Source: CBDFKF01 sp965248765 (GTDB lineage: Bacteria; Pseudomonadota; Alphaproteobacteria; VGEJ01). From it: a DNA stretch of 64,000 nucleotides. The notes below the pieces were generated by a model. That model saw nothing but the letters and a program-made list of their open reading frames with translations, did not search any database and was not told where the DNA came from. A program made the translations under genes and the position numbers. This document shows, one piece after another, positions 26,413 through 36,667 of the stretch. Within the stretch, counting starts at the first letter, position 1. Each line of letters opens with the position of its first letter. The DNA is taken from positions 2,232,001 through 2,296,000 of the forward strand of contig CBDFKF010000004.1 in the NCBI GenBank assembly GCA_965248765.1. The letters run 5' to 3'.

Positions 26413-27546
26413 ATGATCTCCGTCCAGAGACATCTGTTCGATATCCCGGACGATATCGCCTACCTCAATTGCGCATATATCTCACCGCTGCTGAAGAGCG
26501 TGCGCGAAGCGGGTCTTAAAGGCGTCGCCCGCAAGTCGCGGCCGTGGGAGATCGCGCCCGCAGATTTCTTTAGCGAATCCGAACAAGCGCGCGCGGCGTT
26601 CGCGCGCCTCGTCGGTGCCACCGCCGATGACATCGCCCTGGCTCCGTCCGCGAGCTATGGCATTGCCGTGGCGGCAGCCAACGTGAAGGTTGAGGCGGGT
26701 GGGCGCATTATCGTCCTCGAGGATCAGTTTCCGTCCAACGTATATCCATGGCGCGAGACCGCCCGCGAACGGGGCGCCGAGCTAGTCACGGTTCAGCGAC
26801 CGCCCGACGGCGACTGGACGGAGGCGGTCGCGACCGCCATCGACGAGCGTACCGGCGTCGTTGCACTTCCCCATTGCCATTGGACCGATGGGAGTCTGAT
26901 CGATCTTGAGGGTATCGGCGCGCGCTGCCGGGACGCCGGCGCAGCGCTCGTACTGGACCTCACCCAATCCCTTGGCGCGCTCCCCTTCGATGTCCAGACC
27001 GTCCGTCCTGACTATGTCGCCTGCGCGACCTATAAGTGGCTTCTCGGTCCATACAGCATGGGGTTCTGCTACGTCGCTCCCCAACATCGGGAGGGACGAC
27101 CGCTCGAGCACAACTGGATCGATCGCGCGAATAGCGAGAACTTCGCCGGACTCGCAAATTATCGTGACGACTTTCAGCCGGGGGCACGGCGCTACGATGT
27201 CGGCGAGCGTTCGAACTTCGCGTTGATGCCGATGGTTATCGTGGCCCTGGAGCAGATCTTGGCCTGGGGCGTCGACGATATCGCGGAAACGCTTGCGGAC
27301 CGGACCTCCGCCATCGCTCAGCGAGCCTCCGGGTTAGGTTTGAGTTCGGTACCAGGGCACCTTCGGGCCGGCCACTTCCTGGGCCTGCGGTTTGCCGGCG
27401 GCGTGCCCGACGGGTTACCCGAACAACTCGCCGCCGAAAAGGTCTACGTCAGCGTGCGCGGGGATTCGATGAGGGTGACGCCGCACCTGTGGGTGAACGA
27501 TGCCGACATCGATCGCTTGTTTGCCGTTCTCGAGGGAACGCTCTAG
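26413..27546 (+). CDS. Class V aminotransferase family PLP enzyme
   Basis: A 377-residue fold-type I PLP protein of the class V (cysteine desulfurase / isopenicillin N epimerase-like) group. Asp in Asp-Leu-Thr-Gln-Ser and Lys in Ala-Thr-Tyr-Lys-Trp-Leu-Leu-Gly are the cofactor-binding residues. A catalytic Cys loop typical of true cysteine desulfurases is not evident, so the reaction is unknown. ATG 26413 is preferred; ATG 26368 adds 15 residues. It is divergent from serC and is followed after 2 bases by a small gene, probably in the same operon. Confidence 0.82.
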   Translation: MISVQRHLFDIPDDIAYLNCAYISPLLKSVREAGLKGVARKSRPWEIAPADFFSESEQARAAFARLVGATADDIALAPSASYGIAVAAANVKVEAGGRIIVLEDQFPSNVYPWRETARERGAELVTVQRPPDGDWTEAVATAIDERTGVVALPHCHWTDGSLIDLEGIGARCRDAGAALVLDLTQSLGALPFDVQTVRPDYVACATYKWLLGPYSMGFCYVAPQHREGRPLEHNWIDRANSENFAGLANYRDDFQPGARRYDVGERSNFALMPMVIVALEQILAWGVDDIAETLADRTSAIAQRASGLGLSSVPGHLRAGHFLGLRFAGGVPDGLPEQLAAEKVYVSVRGDSMRVTPHLWVNDADIDRLFAVLEGTL

Positions 27547-27548
27547 CG

Positions 27549-27899
27549 ATGGACGTCTATCACGTCTGGTGCAACCTCAAAGAAGGGGTTCGGGACACCG
27601 AGTTCTCCGATCACGTGATGGCCTACTGTGAGCATCTCAGGACCCAGGGATTGATCGCCGGCTATCGCTTGATGCGCCGCAAGCTCGGCCTCGGGCCGCC
27701 ACAACTACGTGAGTTCCATTTGATGATCGAGGTCGATGGGCTAGCTCAACTTGACGACGCTTTTACGCATGTAGCGAGTCGCGCCGGCCCGGTCGAGGAA
27801 CTGCATCATGGTGTCAACGCTCTCGTCGAAGATGCTTTCTTTTCCCTCTATCGAGATTTCCCTGACGAGGGCCGCCGGCGCGGCAAGGAGCGGTTTTAG
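27549..27899 (+). CDS. Conserved small protein (DUF6614-like)
   Basis: A 116-residue soluble protein with an alternating alpha/beta pattern and a central His-Leu-Met-Ile-Glu-Val strand, suggestive of a dimeric ferredoxin-like fold. ATG 27549 lies 2 bases after the aminotransferase stop, indicating translational coupling. I believe it belongs to DUF6614, but this is unconfirmed. Function unknown; the tight link suggests it works with the class V aminotransferase. Confidence 0.6.
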   Translation: MDVYHVWCNLKEGVRDTEFSDHVMAYCEHLRTQGLIAGYRLMRRKLGLGPPQLREFHLMIEVDGLAQLDDAFTHVASRAGPVEELHHGVNALVEDAFFSLYRDFPDEGRRRGKERF

Positions 27900-27938
27900 G
27901 CAGCCGCACGGAAGAGCGTGTGAGAAACGAGCTCGCGG

Positions 27939-28724
27939 CTAGATGTGGATCACGCCTTCCAGGAAGAGAGCGCAGCGGCCGGAAATTACGACCCGGTCGC
28001 CGACTGCAGCGCAGTGCAGCTCGCCGCCGCGTGCCGAGATCTGCATGGCGTGGAGTTCGGACTTGCCGAGCCGCTCGGCCCAAAATGGAACGAGCGTGCA
28101 GTGCGCCGAGCCAGTGACGGGGTCCTCGAACACGCCAATCCGCGGAGCGAAGAAGCGTGACACGAAATCGCACTGCGCACCGGGAGCCGTCGCAATGAGC
28201 CCGTCGCGGTCCAGTGCCATCAACCCGGTGCGGTCAGGATTGAGCGCACGCACATCCGCCTCGGTCGCAAAGACCGCGAGGTAATCGCGCGGCGCAGCGC
28301 AGAGCTCCGCCGGCTCTTGGCCGAGCGCACCAGCGACAGCCGCGGATGCGCTGCACGACGTTGCCGGCGTGGCCGGCAGGTCCATCCGCAACCAATCACC
28401 GTCACGTTCCACAGTCAGGACACCGCTCTTGCGGGTCGAAAAGGATACCGATCGTTTGCTCGCTTCGAGCACCGTCATGATCACGTAGCCGGAAGCGAGC
28501 GTTGCATGTCCGCACAGAGCGACCTCGGTGGTAGGCGTGAACCAGCGAAGTTCGTAGCCCTCGCCCCGGCCCACGAAGAACGCCGTCTCCGAGAGGTTGT
28601 TTTCGGCAGCAATGGACTGGAGCACCGCGTCGTCCAGCCAATCCTCCAGCGGGCAGACGGCCGCCGGATTCCCGCTGAACACCTTCCCGGTGAAAGCGTC
28701 AATCTGGTAGATCGGCTGCTGCAT
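27939..28724 (-). CDS. PhzF-family isomerase-like protein
   Basis: A 261-residue protein of the phenazine-biosynthesis PhzF / diaminopimelate-epimerase fold. The opening Ile-Asp-Ala-Phe-Thr and Gly-Asn-Pro-Ala-Ala-Val-Cys are typical. The general acid/base Glu lies in Asn-Leu-Ser-Glu-Thr-Ala-Phe near residue 46, and Asp-Pro-Val-Thr-Gly-Ser-Ala-His lies near the C-terminus. No other phenazine gene is present, so a generic isomerase role is more likely. ATG 28724 is chosen; the frame runs upstream into thiD. It follows thiD by 11 bases. Confidence 0.88.
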   Translation of the reverse strand: MQQPIYQIDAFTGKVFSGNPAAVCPLEDWLDDAVLQSIAAENNLSETAFFVGRGEGYELRWFTPTTEVALCGHATLASGYVIMTVLEASKRSVSFSTRKSGVLTVERDGDWLRMDLPATPATSCSASAAVAGALGQEPAELCAAPRDYLAVFATEADVRALNPDRTGLMALDRDGLIATAPGAQCDFVSRFFAPRIGVFEDPVTGSAHCTLVPFWAERLGKSELHAMQISARGGELHCAAVGDRVVISGRCALFLEGVIHI

Positions 28725-28735
28725 CAGTGGACGGA

Positions 28736-29578
28736 TTAGGCGCTGCAGACCGCGCGAACGTAACCCTCGGGCGTCGCCGGATCGGCTAGGCCCACGGTGT
28801 GGGTATGGTCGAGCGGGCCATGGCCGCCGCCGAAGCCAGGTGCACAGGCTATCGCTTTGTGGACATAAGCGCGTGCCCGCACGATCGAATCGCGAATGCT
28901 CATTCCCTGAGCCAAACCGGCTGCGATCGCCGAGGCCAGGGTACACCCGGTGCCGTGGGTGTGAGGAGTGTCAATGCGTGGCGATTCGAAAATCTCGTGA
29001 TCGCCCGCCGTATAAAGAATATCGGTGACCACTTCGCGCTCGAGATGTCCGCCCTTGAGCAATACGGCGGTGGGACCAAGAGTGAGCAGCATCTCGGCGA
29101 CCGCCGGCATGTCATCCGCGCTGGCTACCACCATCCCCGTGAGCGCCTCGGCTTCTGGGATATTGGGCGTGAGGACCGTGGCGCGCAGGATAAGCCGCGC
29201 TCTAAGCGCCTGGCTGGCCTCCGGTTCGAGAAGTCGTTCGCCGCCCTTGGCCACCATGACTGGATCGACTACGAGCGGCGTGTCGCCGGCATATCGCTCG
29301 TAAGCGCTCGTCACCGCCTCGATCACAGGCGCGGTGTGCAGCATGCCGGTCTTGACCGCATCTGCACCGATATCGGAGAGCACCGCTTCCATCTGCGCCG
29401 TAACGAAGTCGGGGGAAACCTCGTAGATACCGTGGACACCGAGGGTATTCTGAGCCGTGAGAGCAGTGACCGCAGTGGCCGCATACCCACCGAACGCAGT
29501 GACCGTCTTGATGTCAGCCTGAATCCCGGCACCGCCACCGGAATCCGATCCGGCCGCAATGAGTACCCTTCCGTTCAT
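28736..29578 (-). CDS. thiD: Hydroxymethylpyrimidine/phosphomethylpyrimidine kinase
   Basis: A 280-residue ribokinase-fold kinase that phosphorylates the pyrimidine precursor of thiamine twice. The opening Gly-Ser-Asp-Ser-Gly-Gly-Gly-Ala-Gly-Ile-Gln-Ala-Asp and the anion-hole motif His-Gly-Thr-Gly-Cys-Thr-Leu-Ala-Ser-Ala-Ile-Ala are intact. It precedes the PhzF-family gene. Another thiamine gene, thiE, is 21 kb away, so the pathway is scattered. Confidence 0.95.
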   Translation of the reverse strand: MNGRVLIAAGSDSGGGAGIQADIKTVTAFGGYAATAVTALTAQNTLGVHGIYEVSPDFVTAQMEAVLSDIGADAVKTGMLHTAPVIEAVTSAYERYAGDTPLVVDPVMVAKGGERLLEPEASQALRARLILRATVLTPNIPEAEALTGMVVASADDMPAVAEMLLTLGPTAVLLKGGHLEREVVTDILYTAGDHEIFESPRIDTPHTHGTGCTLASAIAAGLAQGMSIRDSIVRARAYVHKAIACAPGFGGGHGPLDHTHTVGLADPATPEGYVRAVCSA

Positions 29579-29673
29579 CTCTTCTTACTCCCTAGGATCG
29601 CGCGAACGGCACCCCCAGCCACGCCCGCTAGCCTAGCGTCAAACTGCGAACCAACAACCCATAGCCAGACGCT

Positions 29674-31029
29674 TTAGCCAGCGACCCGCTCGAGCGCGAC
29701 GACGATGCCGTTAATGACATCGGCGACGAGCGCCTTATCGTCGCCTTCGGCCATCACCCGGATTACCGGCTCGGTGCCGGAGGCCCGGATCACCACCCGT
29801 CCTCGGCCCTCGAGCCGCCGCTCGCCACTCTCGATGGCGGTCCGCACGCTTGCATCCTCGAGCACTGCGCCGTCGGCCGTGCCATTCAGGCGCACGTTGC
29901 ACAAGGTTTGCGGCACCGACTCGAAACGGCAGTTGAGTTCACTGACAGGCTGCCGCTTCTCGGCGATCACTGCGAGGCATTGGAGAGCGGCCACGAGTCC
30001 GTCGCCAGTGGTGGCAAAATCGCTGAGAACGATGTGGCCAGACTGCTCGCCACCGAGGTTGAAGCCATTCTTGCGCATATAATCGACGACATAGCGGTCG
30101 CCAACGCGCGTGCGGTGGAGACCGAGCCCTAGGCTGGCAAGGTGGCGCTCGAGTCCGAGATTGGACATAACGGTCGCTACCACGCCGCCACCAGTCAGCC
30201 GACCCAAACCGTCGAGGTGCTCCGCGATCATAGCCATGATCTGATCGCCATCGACAACGCCGCCGCGCTCGTCCGCCATCACCAGACGGTCGGCATCGCC
30301 ATCGAGTGCGATGCCGAGGTCGGCGCCATGGGCGACGACGTACTCCTGCATGATCTCTGGACGCGTGGAACCGCAATCCTCGTTGATGTTGGTGCCATCG
30401 GGCGTGACGCCAATCGGAACGACCTCAGCGCCGAGCTCCCACAGTACAGTCGGCGCGACGCGGTAGGCGGCGCCGTTGCCGCAATCGATCACGATTTTGA
30501 GACCATCGAGCGTACGGGTGCGCGGGAAGGTGCCCTTCGCAAACTCGATGTAGCGCCCCTGCGAGTCATCGAGGCGTTGAGCCCGGCCAAGCCGCGCCGG
30601 CTGAGCTCGCGCCGCCGACAGATCCGAGGTCATGCGCGCTTCGATCGCCGTCTCGACCTCGTCAGAGAGCTTGTGGCCGTCGCCCGCGAACAGCTTGATT
30701 CCATTATCTTGATAGGGGTTGTGCGAGGCCGAGATCATGACCCCGATATCTGCGCGCAGGCTTCGCGTCAGCATGGCGACCGCCGGGGTCGGCATCGGCC
30801 CGACCAGGATGACGTCCATGCCAACGGAGATGAAGCCCGCCGTAAGCGCCGGTTCCAGAAGATAGCCCGAAAGCCGTGTATCCTTGCCGATGACCGCACG
30901 GTGCACGTGCTCACCGCGGGTGAAATGGCTACCGGCTGCCATGCCAACCCGCAACGCGGTTTCAGCAGTCATCGGCTCGTCGTTCGCCGTCCCCCGAATC
31001 CCGTCCGTCCCGAAATAGGCTCGGCTCAT
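29674..31029 (-). CDS. glmM: Phosphoglucosamine mutase
   Basis: A 451-residue enzyme converting glucosamine-6-phosphate to glucosamine-1-phosphate for peptidoglycan and LPS precursors. The phosphoserine loop Ile-Ser-Ala-Ser-His-Asn-Pro has Ser102 at the catalytic position. The metal loop Asp-Gly-Asp-Ala-Asp-Arg and the C-terminal Arg-Ala-Ser-Gly-Thr-Glu-Pro phosphate site are present. ATG 31029 gives the standard Tyr-Phe-Gly-Thr-Asp-Gly-Ile-Arg-Gly opening. It is the last part of the ftsH-folP-glmM run, a conserved order. Confidence 0.97.
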   Translation of the reverse strand: MSRAYFGTDGIRGTANDEPMTAETALRVGMAAGSHFTRGEHVHRAVIGKDTRLSGYLLEPALTAGFISVGMDVILVGPMPTPAVAMLTRSLRADIGVMISASHNPYQDNGIKLFAGDGHKLSDEVETAIEARMTSDLSAARAQPARLGRAQRLDDSQGRYIEFAKGTFPRTRTLDGLKIVIDCGNGAAYRVAPTVLWELGAEVVPIGVTPDGTNINEDCGSTRPEIMQEYVVAHGADLGIALDGDADRLVMADERGGVVDGDQIMAMIAEHLDGLGRLTGGGVVATVMSNLGLERHLASLGLGLHRTRVGDRYVVDYMRKNGFNLGGEQSGHIVLSDFATTGDGLVAALQCLAVIAEKRQPVSELNCRFESVPQTLCNVRLNGTADGAVLEDASVRTAIESGERRLEGRGRVVIRASGTEPVIRVMAEGDDKALVADVINGIVVALERVAG

Positions 31030-31062
31030 CGCTGTTGGCCCCTGCATCGTTAGCCGCCGATA

Positions 31063-32190
31063 CTAGAGCCTCGTACCTGGGAACTGAAGTGACGACCACA
31101 CACGAGCAGCCTGCACTGTCTCGTTCACTTCGTGGACCCTGAGCATCTGTGCCCCCTGGCCAAGCGCCCACAAGCCCGCCGCCAGCGAGCCTGGCAGCCG
31201 TTGGTCGGGTGGCCGACCGCGGTCGAGGCGACCGATGAAACTCTTGCGCGAGACACCGATCAGGATCGGGCACCCGAGCCCATGGAATAACGCCAAACCA
31301 CGTAGGAGGTCTAGATTGTGATCGACGGTCTTGCCAAACCCGATGCCGGGATCGACGATGAGGCGGTCCCGGTCGATGCCAGCCTCGACACATGCAGCGA
31401 TCCGTGCCTCGAGGTAGTCGAAGATATCGAGCAGTACGTTCTCGTAGGTCGGCAAATCCTGCATGGTGCGCGGATCGCCGAGGCAGTGCATTAGGACGAT
31501 GGGCGCCTCGCAGGCCGCGGCGATCGCGAGGCTATCAGGATCCGCCGCTAGCGCGCTGATATCGTTGATGAGCGCCGCGCCGGCCTCGAGCGCGGCCGAC
31601 ATGACGGCGGCGCGGCGCGTGTCGATCGAAATCGGGATCGGCACTTCCTTTAGGCCTGCAAGAACAGGAAGAACCCGCGAGAGCTCCTCGTCGATGTTGA
31701 TCGGTTCGGACCCGGGGCGGGTGCTCTCGCCGCCGACGTCGAGAAGGTCCGCGCCGGCCCGGTGCAGCGCCTGGCCGTGCTCGATCGCGGTAGCTGCGTC
31801 CCAGAAGCGGCCGCCGTCGGAAAAGCTGTCGGGGGTGACATTGATCACGCCCATCAGCTGCGGCCGATCGAACCGGAGACCGGCGAGCGGCACACGCGGC
31901 GCCGCGATACAGGTAAGCAGCGTGTCGATGCGAGCACGGAACGGGAGATCCTCGCCGGCCGCCCACTCGCGCAGCGCCTGCGGCGCAAAGCACATTGAGC
32001 CAGACGACCCGCCCCGCTCCCGCCAAACAAGCTCAAGGCAACGGTAGTGGAACAGACCGCCGGCGATTTGAGTGCCCGACTCGACCTCGACCTCGGCTGG
32101 CGCAAACAAGTCCAGCGGTTTTAGGTAGATTGTCGCATTGGGCGGAAGAAGATGCCGCCGCAGTGCCAGCGCGGCTTCGCCGGTGACCAC
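31063..32190 (-). CDS. folP: Dihydropteroate synthase
   Basis: A 375-residue enzyme of folate synthesis joining the pterin pyrophosphate with p-aminobenzoate. The two signatures are present: Met-Gly-Val-Ile-Asn-Val-Thr-Pro-Asp-Ser-Phe-Ser-Asp-Gly-Gly and Gly-Ala-Asp-Leu-Leu-Asp-Val-Gly-Gly-Glu-Ser-Thr-Arg-Pro-Gly. The TIM barrel is preceded by about 110 extra residues, as in many alphaproteobacterial FolP. I use GTG 32190; a longer frame from 32259 overlaps ftsH and adds only low-complexity residues. It follows ftsH by 13 bases. Confidence 0.93.
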   Translation of the reverse strand: MVTGEAALALRRHLLPPNATIYLKPLDLFAPAEVEVESGTQIAGGLFHYRCLELVWRERGGSSGSMCFAPQALREWAAGEDLPFRARIDTLLTCIAAPRVPLAGLRFDRPQLMGVINVTPDSFSDGGRFWDAATAIEHGQALHRAGADLLDVGGESTRPGSEPINIDEELSRVLPVLAGLKEVPIPISIDTRRAAVMSAALEAGAALINDISALAADPDSLAIAAACEAPIVLMHCLGDPRTMQDLPTYENVLLDIFDYLEARIAACVEAGIDRDRLIVDPGIGFGKTVDHNLDLLRGLALFHGLGCPILIGVSRKSFIGRLDRGRPPDQRLPGSLAAGLWALGQGAQMLRVHEVNETVQAARVWSSLQFPGTRL

Positions 32191-32203
32191 CCCGCCCGAG
32201 GAG

Positions 32204-34141
32204 CTAGGAGCCGGGCTGCGGTTCGGGCTCGAGGCCGCCGGGCACCTGTTTGCCGTCATCGCGACGGCCGCCGGCCGAAGGCACAGAGCCCCTCACCGCA
32301 TCATCGCCGCGCTGCGGCTCCTCGGTATCCCGGTGGATGGCCTCGCCGCGCAACGCCGCCTTGATCTCTTCACCAGTGAGAGTCTCGTATTCAAGCAAGG
32401 CGTTGGCCAACCGATGCAAATCCTCAAGGTGTGTCGTAATGAGGTCACGCGCCCGTGCCTCAGCGGCCTCTATAAGGCCGCGGATCTCGGAGTCGATGAT
32501 CTGCGCGGTAGCCTCGGAGACGTTCTTGCGTTGGGTCACCGAATGGCCGAGGAACACCTCCTCCTCGTTGTCGCTGTACCGCAGCGGCCCGAGCTCGCGG
32601 CTCATGCCCCACTCGGTGACCATACGGCGCGCGAGGTCGGTCGCATGTTTGATGTCGCTGGCGGCGCCAGTGGTCACCTGCTCCTCGCCGAAGATGATCT
32701 CTTCGGCGACCCGCCCGCCCATGGCGATGGCGAGAGAGTCTTCGAGGTAATTGCGGGCGTGGGAATAGCGGTCGCGGTCGGGCAGCCGCTGAACGAGGCC
32801 GAGCGCCTGTCCGCGGGGGATGATGGTGGCCTTGTGAATCGGGTCGCTCGCCGGGCAGTGGACCGTAACAAGCGCATGGCCGCCCTCGTGGTAGGCAGTC
32901 AGTCGGCGCTCCTCCTCGCTCATGACCATCGAGCGGCGCTCTGCGCCCATCATCACCTTGTCCTTGGCGTCCTCGAACTCGGCCATGGTGACCACACGCT
33001 TGCCCTTGCGCGCCGCCAGCAGAGCGGCCTCGTTGACGAGGTTGGCGAGATCGGCGCCGGAAAAACCGGGCGTGCCGCGGGCGATCGTGCGTGCTTCGAC
33101 ATCAGGCGCGAGCGGCACCTTGCGCATATGAACCTTGAGTATCTTCTCCCGGCCGAGAATGTCGGGGTTGGGGACCACCACCTGGCGGTCGAAACGACCC
33201 GGCCGCAGAAGCGCTGGATCGAGTACGTCCGGCCGATTGGTAGCGGCGATGAGGATGACCCCCTCCGTCGCCTCGAATCCGTCCATTTCCACGAGAAGCT
33301 GGTTCAAAGTCTGCTCGCGCTCATCGTTGCCCCCGCCGAGCCCCGCTCCGCGGTGGCGTCCAACCGCATCGATCTCGTCGATAAAGATGATGCAGGGCGC
33401 GTTCTTCTTGCCTTGTTCAAACATGTCGCGGACCCGGCTGGCGCCCACGCCCACGAACATCTCGACGAAGTCCGAGCCTGAGATGGTGAAGAAAGGAACG
33501 TTGGCCTCGCCGGCAATCGCGCGCGCGAGCAGAGTCTTCCCCGTGCCCGGCGGGCCGACCAGCAGCGCGCCCTTGGGAATGCGACCGCCGAGCCGCTGAA
33601 AGCGCTGGGGGTCCCTGAGGAATTCGACGATCTCCTCCAACTCCTCCTTCGCCTCGTCAATCCCAGCGACGTCATCAAATGTGATGCGCCCCTGGCGCTC
33701 GGTCAAAAGCCTTGCCTTGGACTTGCCGAAGCCCATCGCCTTACCGCCGCCTGATTGCATCTGACGCATGAAAAAGATCCAGACGCCGATAAGGAGCAAC
33801 ATCGGGAACCACGACACGAGGATGCCGAACAGGGAGGGGACGTTGTCTTCGACCGGGGCCGCGCTGATACGGACCCCATGCTGTTGCAACATCGGGACGA
33901 GACCCGGATCATCGGGCGCATAGGTGCTGAAGGCGCGGCCGTCGGCGTAGTGGCCGCTAATGCTGCTGCCTTGGATGGTCACGTCGGCCACTTGGCCGGC
34001 GCTGACCTCCGCTCGGAAGTCAGAGAACGCAAGCGAAGCGACCGGCCCGCGTGACGAAGGGCTTTGGAACAGATTGAAAAGCGCGATCAGGAGCAGGCCG
34101 ATGATCACCCAGAGCGCCAGATTTCTTCCGAATTTGTTCAC
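32204..34141 (-). CDS. ftsH: ATP-dependent zinc metalloprotease FtsH
   Basis: A 645-residue inner-membrane AAA+ protease that degrades misfolded membrane proteins and regulators such as RpoH. Two transmembrane helices (about 8-25 and 105-125) flank a periplasmic domain. Walker A Gly-Pro-Pro-Gly-Thr-Gly-Lys-Thr is at 196-203, Walker B is Ile-Ile-Phe-Ile-Asp-Glu-Ile-Asp, and the zinc site His-Glu-Gly-Gly-His is at 418-422. GTG 34141 gives the usual Asn-Lys-Phe-Gly-Arg-Asn-Leu-Ala start; a GTG nine codons earlier is possible. Confidence 0.97.
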   Translation of the reverse strand: MNKFGRNLALWVIIGLLLIALFNLFQSPSSRGPVASLAFSDFRAEVSAGQVADVTIQGSSISGHYADGRAFSTYAPDDPGLVPMLQQHGVRISAAPVEDNVPSLFGILVSWFPMLLLIGVWIFFMRQMQSGGGKAMGFGKSKARLLTERQGRITFDDVAGIDEAKEELEEIVEFLRDPQRFQRLGGRIPKGALLVGPPGTGKTLLARAIAGEANVPFFTISGSDFVEMFVGVGASRVRDMFEQGKKNAPCIIFIDEIDAVGRHRGAGLGGGNDEREQTLNQLLVEMDGFEATEGVILIAATNRPDVLDPALLRPGRFDRQVVVPNPDILGREKILKVHMRKVPLAPDVEARTIARGTPGFSGADLANLVNEAALLAARKGKRVVTMAEFEDAKDKVMMGAERRSMVMSEEERRLTAYHEGGHALVTVHCPASDPIHKATIIPRGQALGLVQRLPDRDRYSHARNYLEDSLAIAMGGRVAEEIIFGEEQVTTGAASDIKHATDLARRMVTEWGMSRELGPLRYSDNEEEVFLGHSVTQRKNVSEATAQIIDSEIRGLIEAAEARARDLITTHLEDLHRLANALLEYETLTGEEIKAALRGEAIHRDTEEPQRGDDAVRGSVPSAGGRRDDGKQVPGGLEPEPQPGS

Positions 34142-34270
34142 GCGGGGCTCGCTCAGCCTCCTGTCCACGCCGCGGCCTACCCCGCGGGGTCGCCGCGTCG
34201 GCCGCGCTTGGCTTCAAAGGTTAGCCAATAACCGGTGTCGATACTATCAATAGATAATGCGCGCGGCCCG

Positions 34271-35593
34271 TTAGACAACCGCGAAGAGCCAGGGCAGAAG
34301 CGGCTGGGAGGGGCGGAAGTTGGCCTGGAAAGAGGTCGAAACGCGCGTCCGGCGCATCACCACGTCGAGATGCGGAACCGCCAAAAGCCTCCCACGCTGC
34401 CACAGAGCCGGCAGCGACGCGCATACCGGATGCGGAAGCGACGGCTGCCAGCCCGGGCGGCGGCCGCGGAGTGCACGCCGGCCGCTGACGCCAAGGCGCG
34501 CGACGACGAGATCCCGCGATTGGACGGGGGCACTCAAACCGACATCAAAACGACCGTCCCAGCGGGCGGTTCCCGCCTCGGGGAGCACCAGCATCATATG
34601 CGCGGCCGCCGGCTCACGGCAGACGAGAACACACTCTCCTGCTGGAATGATCCGGCACCCGTGAAGTGTGCTCGCACCGCCGAGCCCCTTCTTGAGTGCC
34701 ACATGCAAGCGCTGTAGGCGCTCGAAGCGCGGCCCGTACTCGGCACCTCCAAGGCATGTCAGGAGTCGTGCCAGCGCACGCAGGGCGATCTCGTCCGGCG
34801 CGCCGGCATATCGGGCGCAATCGAGCCACGCGAACCCGGCGGGATGGAGCCGGCAGACGCGCGCTAGAAGGTCCGCCTCGGTCTCCTCGATCGCCACTCG
34901 TGCCCGGGCAAGATGACGCGCCGTCCGGGCCAATCGGGCTGGTGAAACGCCCTCCTTCGTCAGGGCCGGAATCTGCGCGCGCATGCGAACCCGGGCAAAA
35001 CTGTCATCTGCATTGCTCGGATCCTCGATCCACTCCTGGGCAGCCGCCACCAGGGTCGCCCGAAGGCGCGCTTTCGGTACCGAGAGCAAGGGGCGAAGGA
35101 GCCGGACGCCGTCGCGTTCAGCAAGAGGTGCGATGGCCGCGAGCCCCTCGACGCCGCTGCCGCGGCCAAGGCGCAAGAGGACGGTCTCCGCCTGATCATC
35201 AAGATGATGCGCGAGTAGAAGGTGCAGCACACCATGATCTCGGCACCAGGCAGTTAACAGCCCCAGGCGGGCCTCGCGGGCCCGCGCCTGGAGATTCCGG
35301 CCGTCCACGTCTTCCCGCCATGCCAGGACTCGGGCCGCGATGCCGCGATCGCCCAGCCACCCGCTCACTTTTCGCGCCTCGGCGCCAGAACCGCGGCGGA
35401 GGCGGTGATTGACAATCAGGCCCTGGACACGCCCGCCGCGGCGGCGCGCCCAGCGCGCGGCCAGCAGGCAAAGCGCTAAGCTATCGGCACCGCCCGAGGT
35501 ACCGATGGCTAACTGCGGCCTTGGCTCGAAAGGGGCGAGTGCGGCGATCAGCCCGGCGAACTCCGGCGCGTCAATCGGATCAACGGCCGGCAC
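34271..35593 (-). CDS. tilS: tRNA(Ile)-lysidine synthase
   Basis: A 440-residue enzyme that converts the wobble cytidine of tRNA-Ile(CAU) to lysidine. The PP-loop ATP-pyrophosphatase motif Gly-Thr-Ser-Gly-Gly-Ala-Asp-Ser is at about 31-38, and the His-His-Leu-Asp-Asp-Gln-Ala-Glu-Thr motif follows near 130. The C-terminal half is typical of longer TilS forms. Start is GTG 35593, 14 bases after the cpoB stop. The tol-pal, cpoB, tilS, ftsH order is conserved in alphaproteobacteria. Confidence 0.92.
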   Translation of the reverse strand: MPAVDPIDAPEFAGLIAALAPFEPRPQLAIGTSGGADSLALCLLAARWARRRGGRVQGLIVNHRLRRGSGAEARKVSGWLGDRGIAARVLAWREDVDGRNLQARAREARLGLLTAWCRDHGVLHLLLAHHLDDQAETVLLRLGRGSGVEGLAAIAPLAERDGVRLLRPLLSVPKARLRATLVAAAQEWIEDPSNADDSFARVRMRAQIPALTKEGVSPARLARTARHLARARVAIEETEADLLARVCRLHPAGFAWLDCARYAGAPDEIALRALARLLTCLGGAEYGPRFERLQRLHVALKKGLGGASTLHGCRIIPAGECVLVCREPAAAHMMLVLPEAGTARWDGRFDVGLSAPVQSRDLVVARLGVSGRRALRGRRPGWQPSLPHPVCASLPALWQRGRLLAVPHLDVVMRRTRVSTSFQANFRPSQPLLPWLFAVV

Positions 35594-35607
35594 TTGGCGT
35601 GGGTCGA

Positions 35608-36537
35608 TCAGGGGCAGTCGAGGGTCGCCCGCTCGCGCACCGCCCGATCGTGGATTTGCACCGCCGCGTCCGGGAACTTAGTGGCAAGCTCATCGAGGGT
35701 CGCGCAGGCCTCAGCCCGTTGTCCCAGCGAGCTGAGCGTCATGCCGAGTTTCAGGAGGTTGTCTGGTGCCTTGGAACTATCGGGATAGCGTTGGTAACCA
35801 TCGAGAAAGGCGGTGGCCGCCAGCTCGTACTGATTACGCACATAGTGAGTCTCCCCCAACCAGTACTGCGCGTTGCCCGCGAGCGGATCGTCGGGGTATG
35901 CCCCGACGAAAGCGCTGAAGGCCTGCTCGGCATCGGCAAAGTCGCCTCTACGGAGCAACCCGATCGCGTAGTCATACTGTTTCATCGGCGTCCCATCGGG
36001 AAGGCGGTCTACGGGCTCCTCGGCAGTCTCGATTTTTGTGCCGCCTTCCCCGATCGCCGCGGTACCACCTCCCGCGTCCGTCCCGGTGACCGGCCGCTCG
36101 GCCGCTGCCCGCTCGAGGGCCCACAAGCGGAAATCAACATCCGCGACCAGTTTGTCGAGGCGGCCATCGACGGTATCGATCCGATGCTCAAGCTCCTCGA
36201 TCAGACCGGTAAGGCGACGTAGTTGCTCATCGAGCTCCGTGATGCGCAGTTCCGTCCCCGCGCCGCGGGTGTTGGTCTCCGGCTGTCTCTCGGCAGGCGC
36301 GAAGTCCGCTCCGTAGACCTGCCGCTGAATGTCGGTAAGATCGCGGCGCAAGCGTTCGAGCTCATCCACTACCACCCGAAGCTCGTTGCTCTGCGCCGCC
36401 GCCGGCACCGAGTCGCCAGCCACGGCTAAGCCAACGCACACCACGAGCGCGGCGATGCGCCGCGTATGTCGCCGTGATCGCAGAAGTGGCCAGATTCCGC
36501 CCGACCGTTGTGCAGTTTGCTGGCGTACCCTGGCCAT
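35608..36537 (-). CDS. cpoB: Tol-Pal system protein CpoB (YbgF)
   Basis: A 309-residue periplasmic protein coordinating outer-membrane constriction with septal peptidoglycan synthesis. A signal peptide lies after a basic start (hydrophobic about 27-48). An N-terminal coiled coil (about 52-150) mediates trimerisation. A C-terminal TPR domain (about 185-300) carries the repeated Tyr-Asp-Tyr-Ala and Ala-Gln-Tyr-Trp-Leu-Gly-Glu elements. It is encoded just after pal, as usual. Confidence 0.92.
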   Translation of the reverse strand: MARVRQQTAQRSGGIWPLLRSRRHTRRIAALVVCVGLAVAGDSVPAAAQSNELRVVVDELERLRRDLTDIQRQVYGADFAPAERQPETNTRGAGTELRITELDEQLRRLTGLIEELEHRIDTVDGRLDKLVADVDFRLWALERAAAERPVTGTDAGGGTAAIGEGGTKIETAEEPVDRLPDGTPMKQYDYAIGLLRRGDFADAEQAFSAFVGAYPDDPLAGNAQYWLGETHYVRNQYELAATAFLDGYQRYPDSSKAPDNLLKLGMTLSSLGQRAEACATLDELATKFPDAAVQIHDRAVRERATLDCP

Positions 36538-36667
36538 TGTCAGTATTCGTGCCCCGCCGCTATGGGCGTGCGCTCACCAGAGCATGTCAGCATGGCGAGA
36601 ATATGGCAGCCGTGGCGCCCCGCGATGAGCTTCATCCCGGGCGGCAACCCTACACGAGGAGCCGACT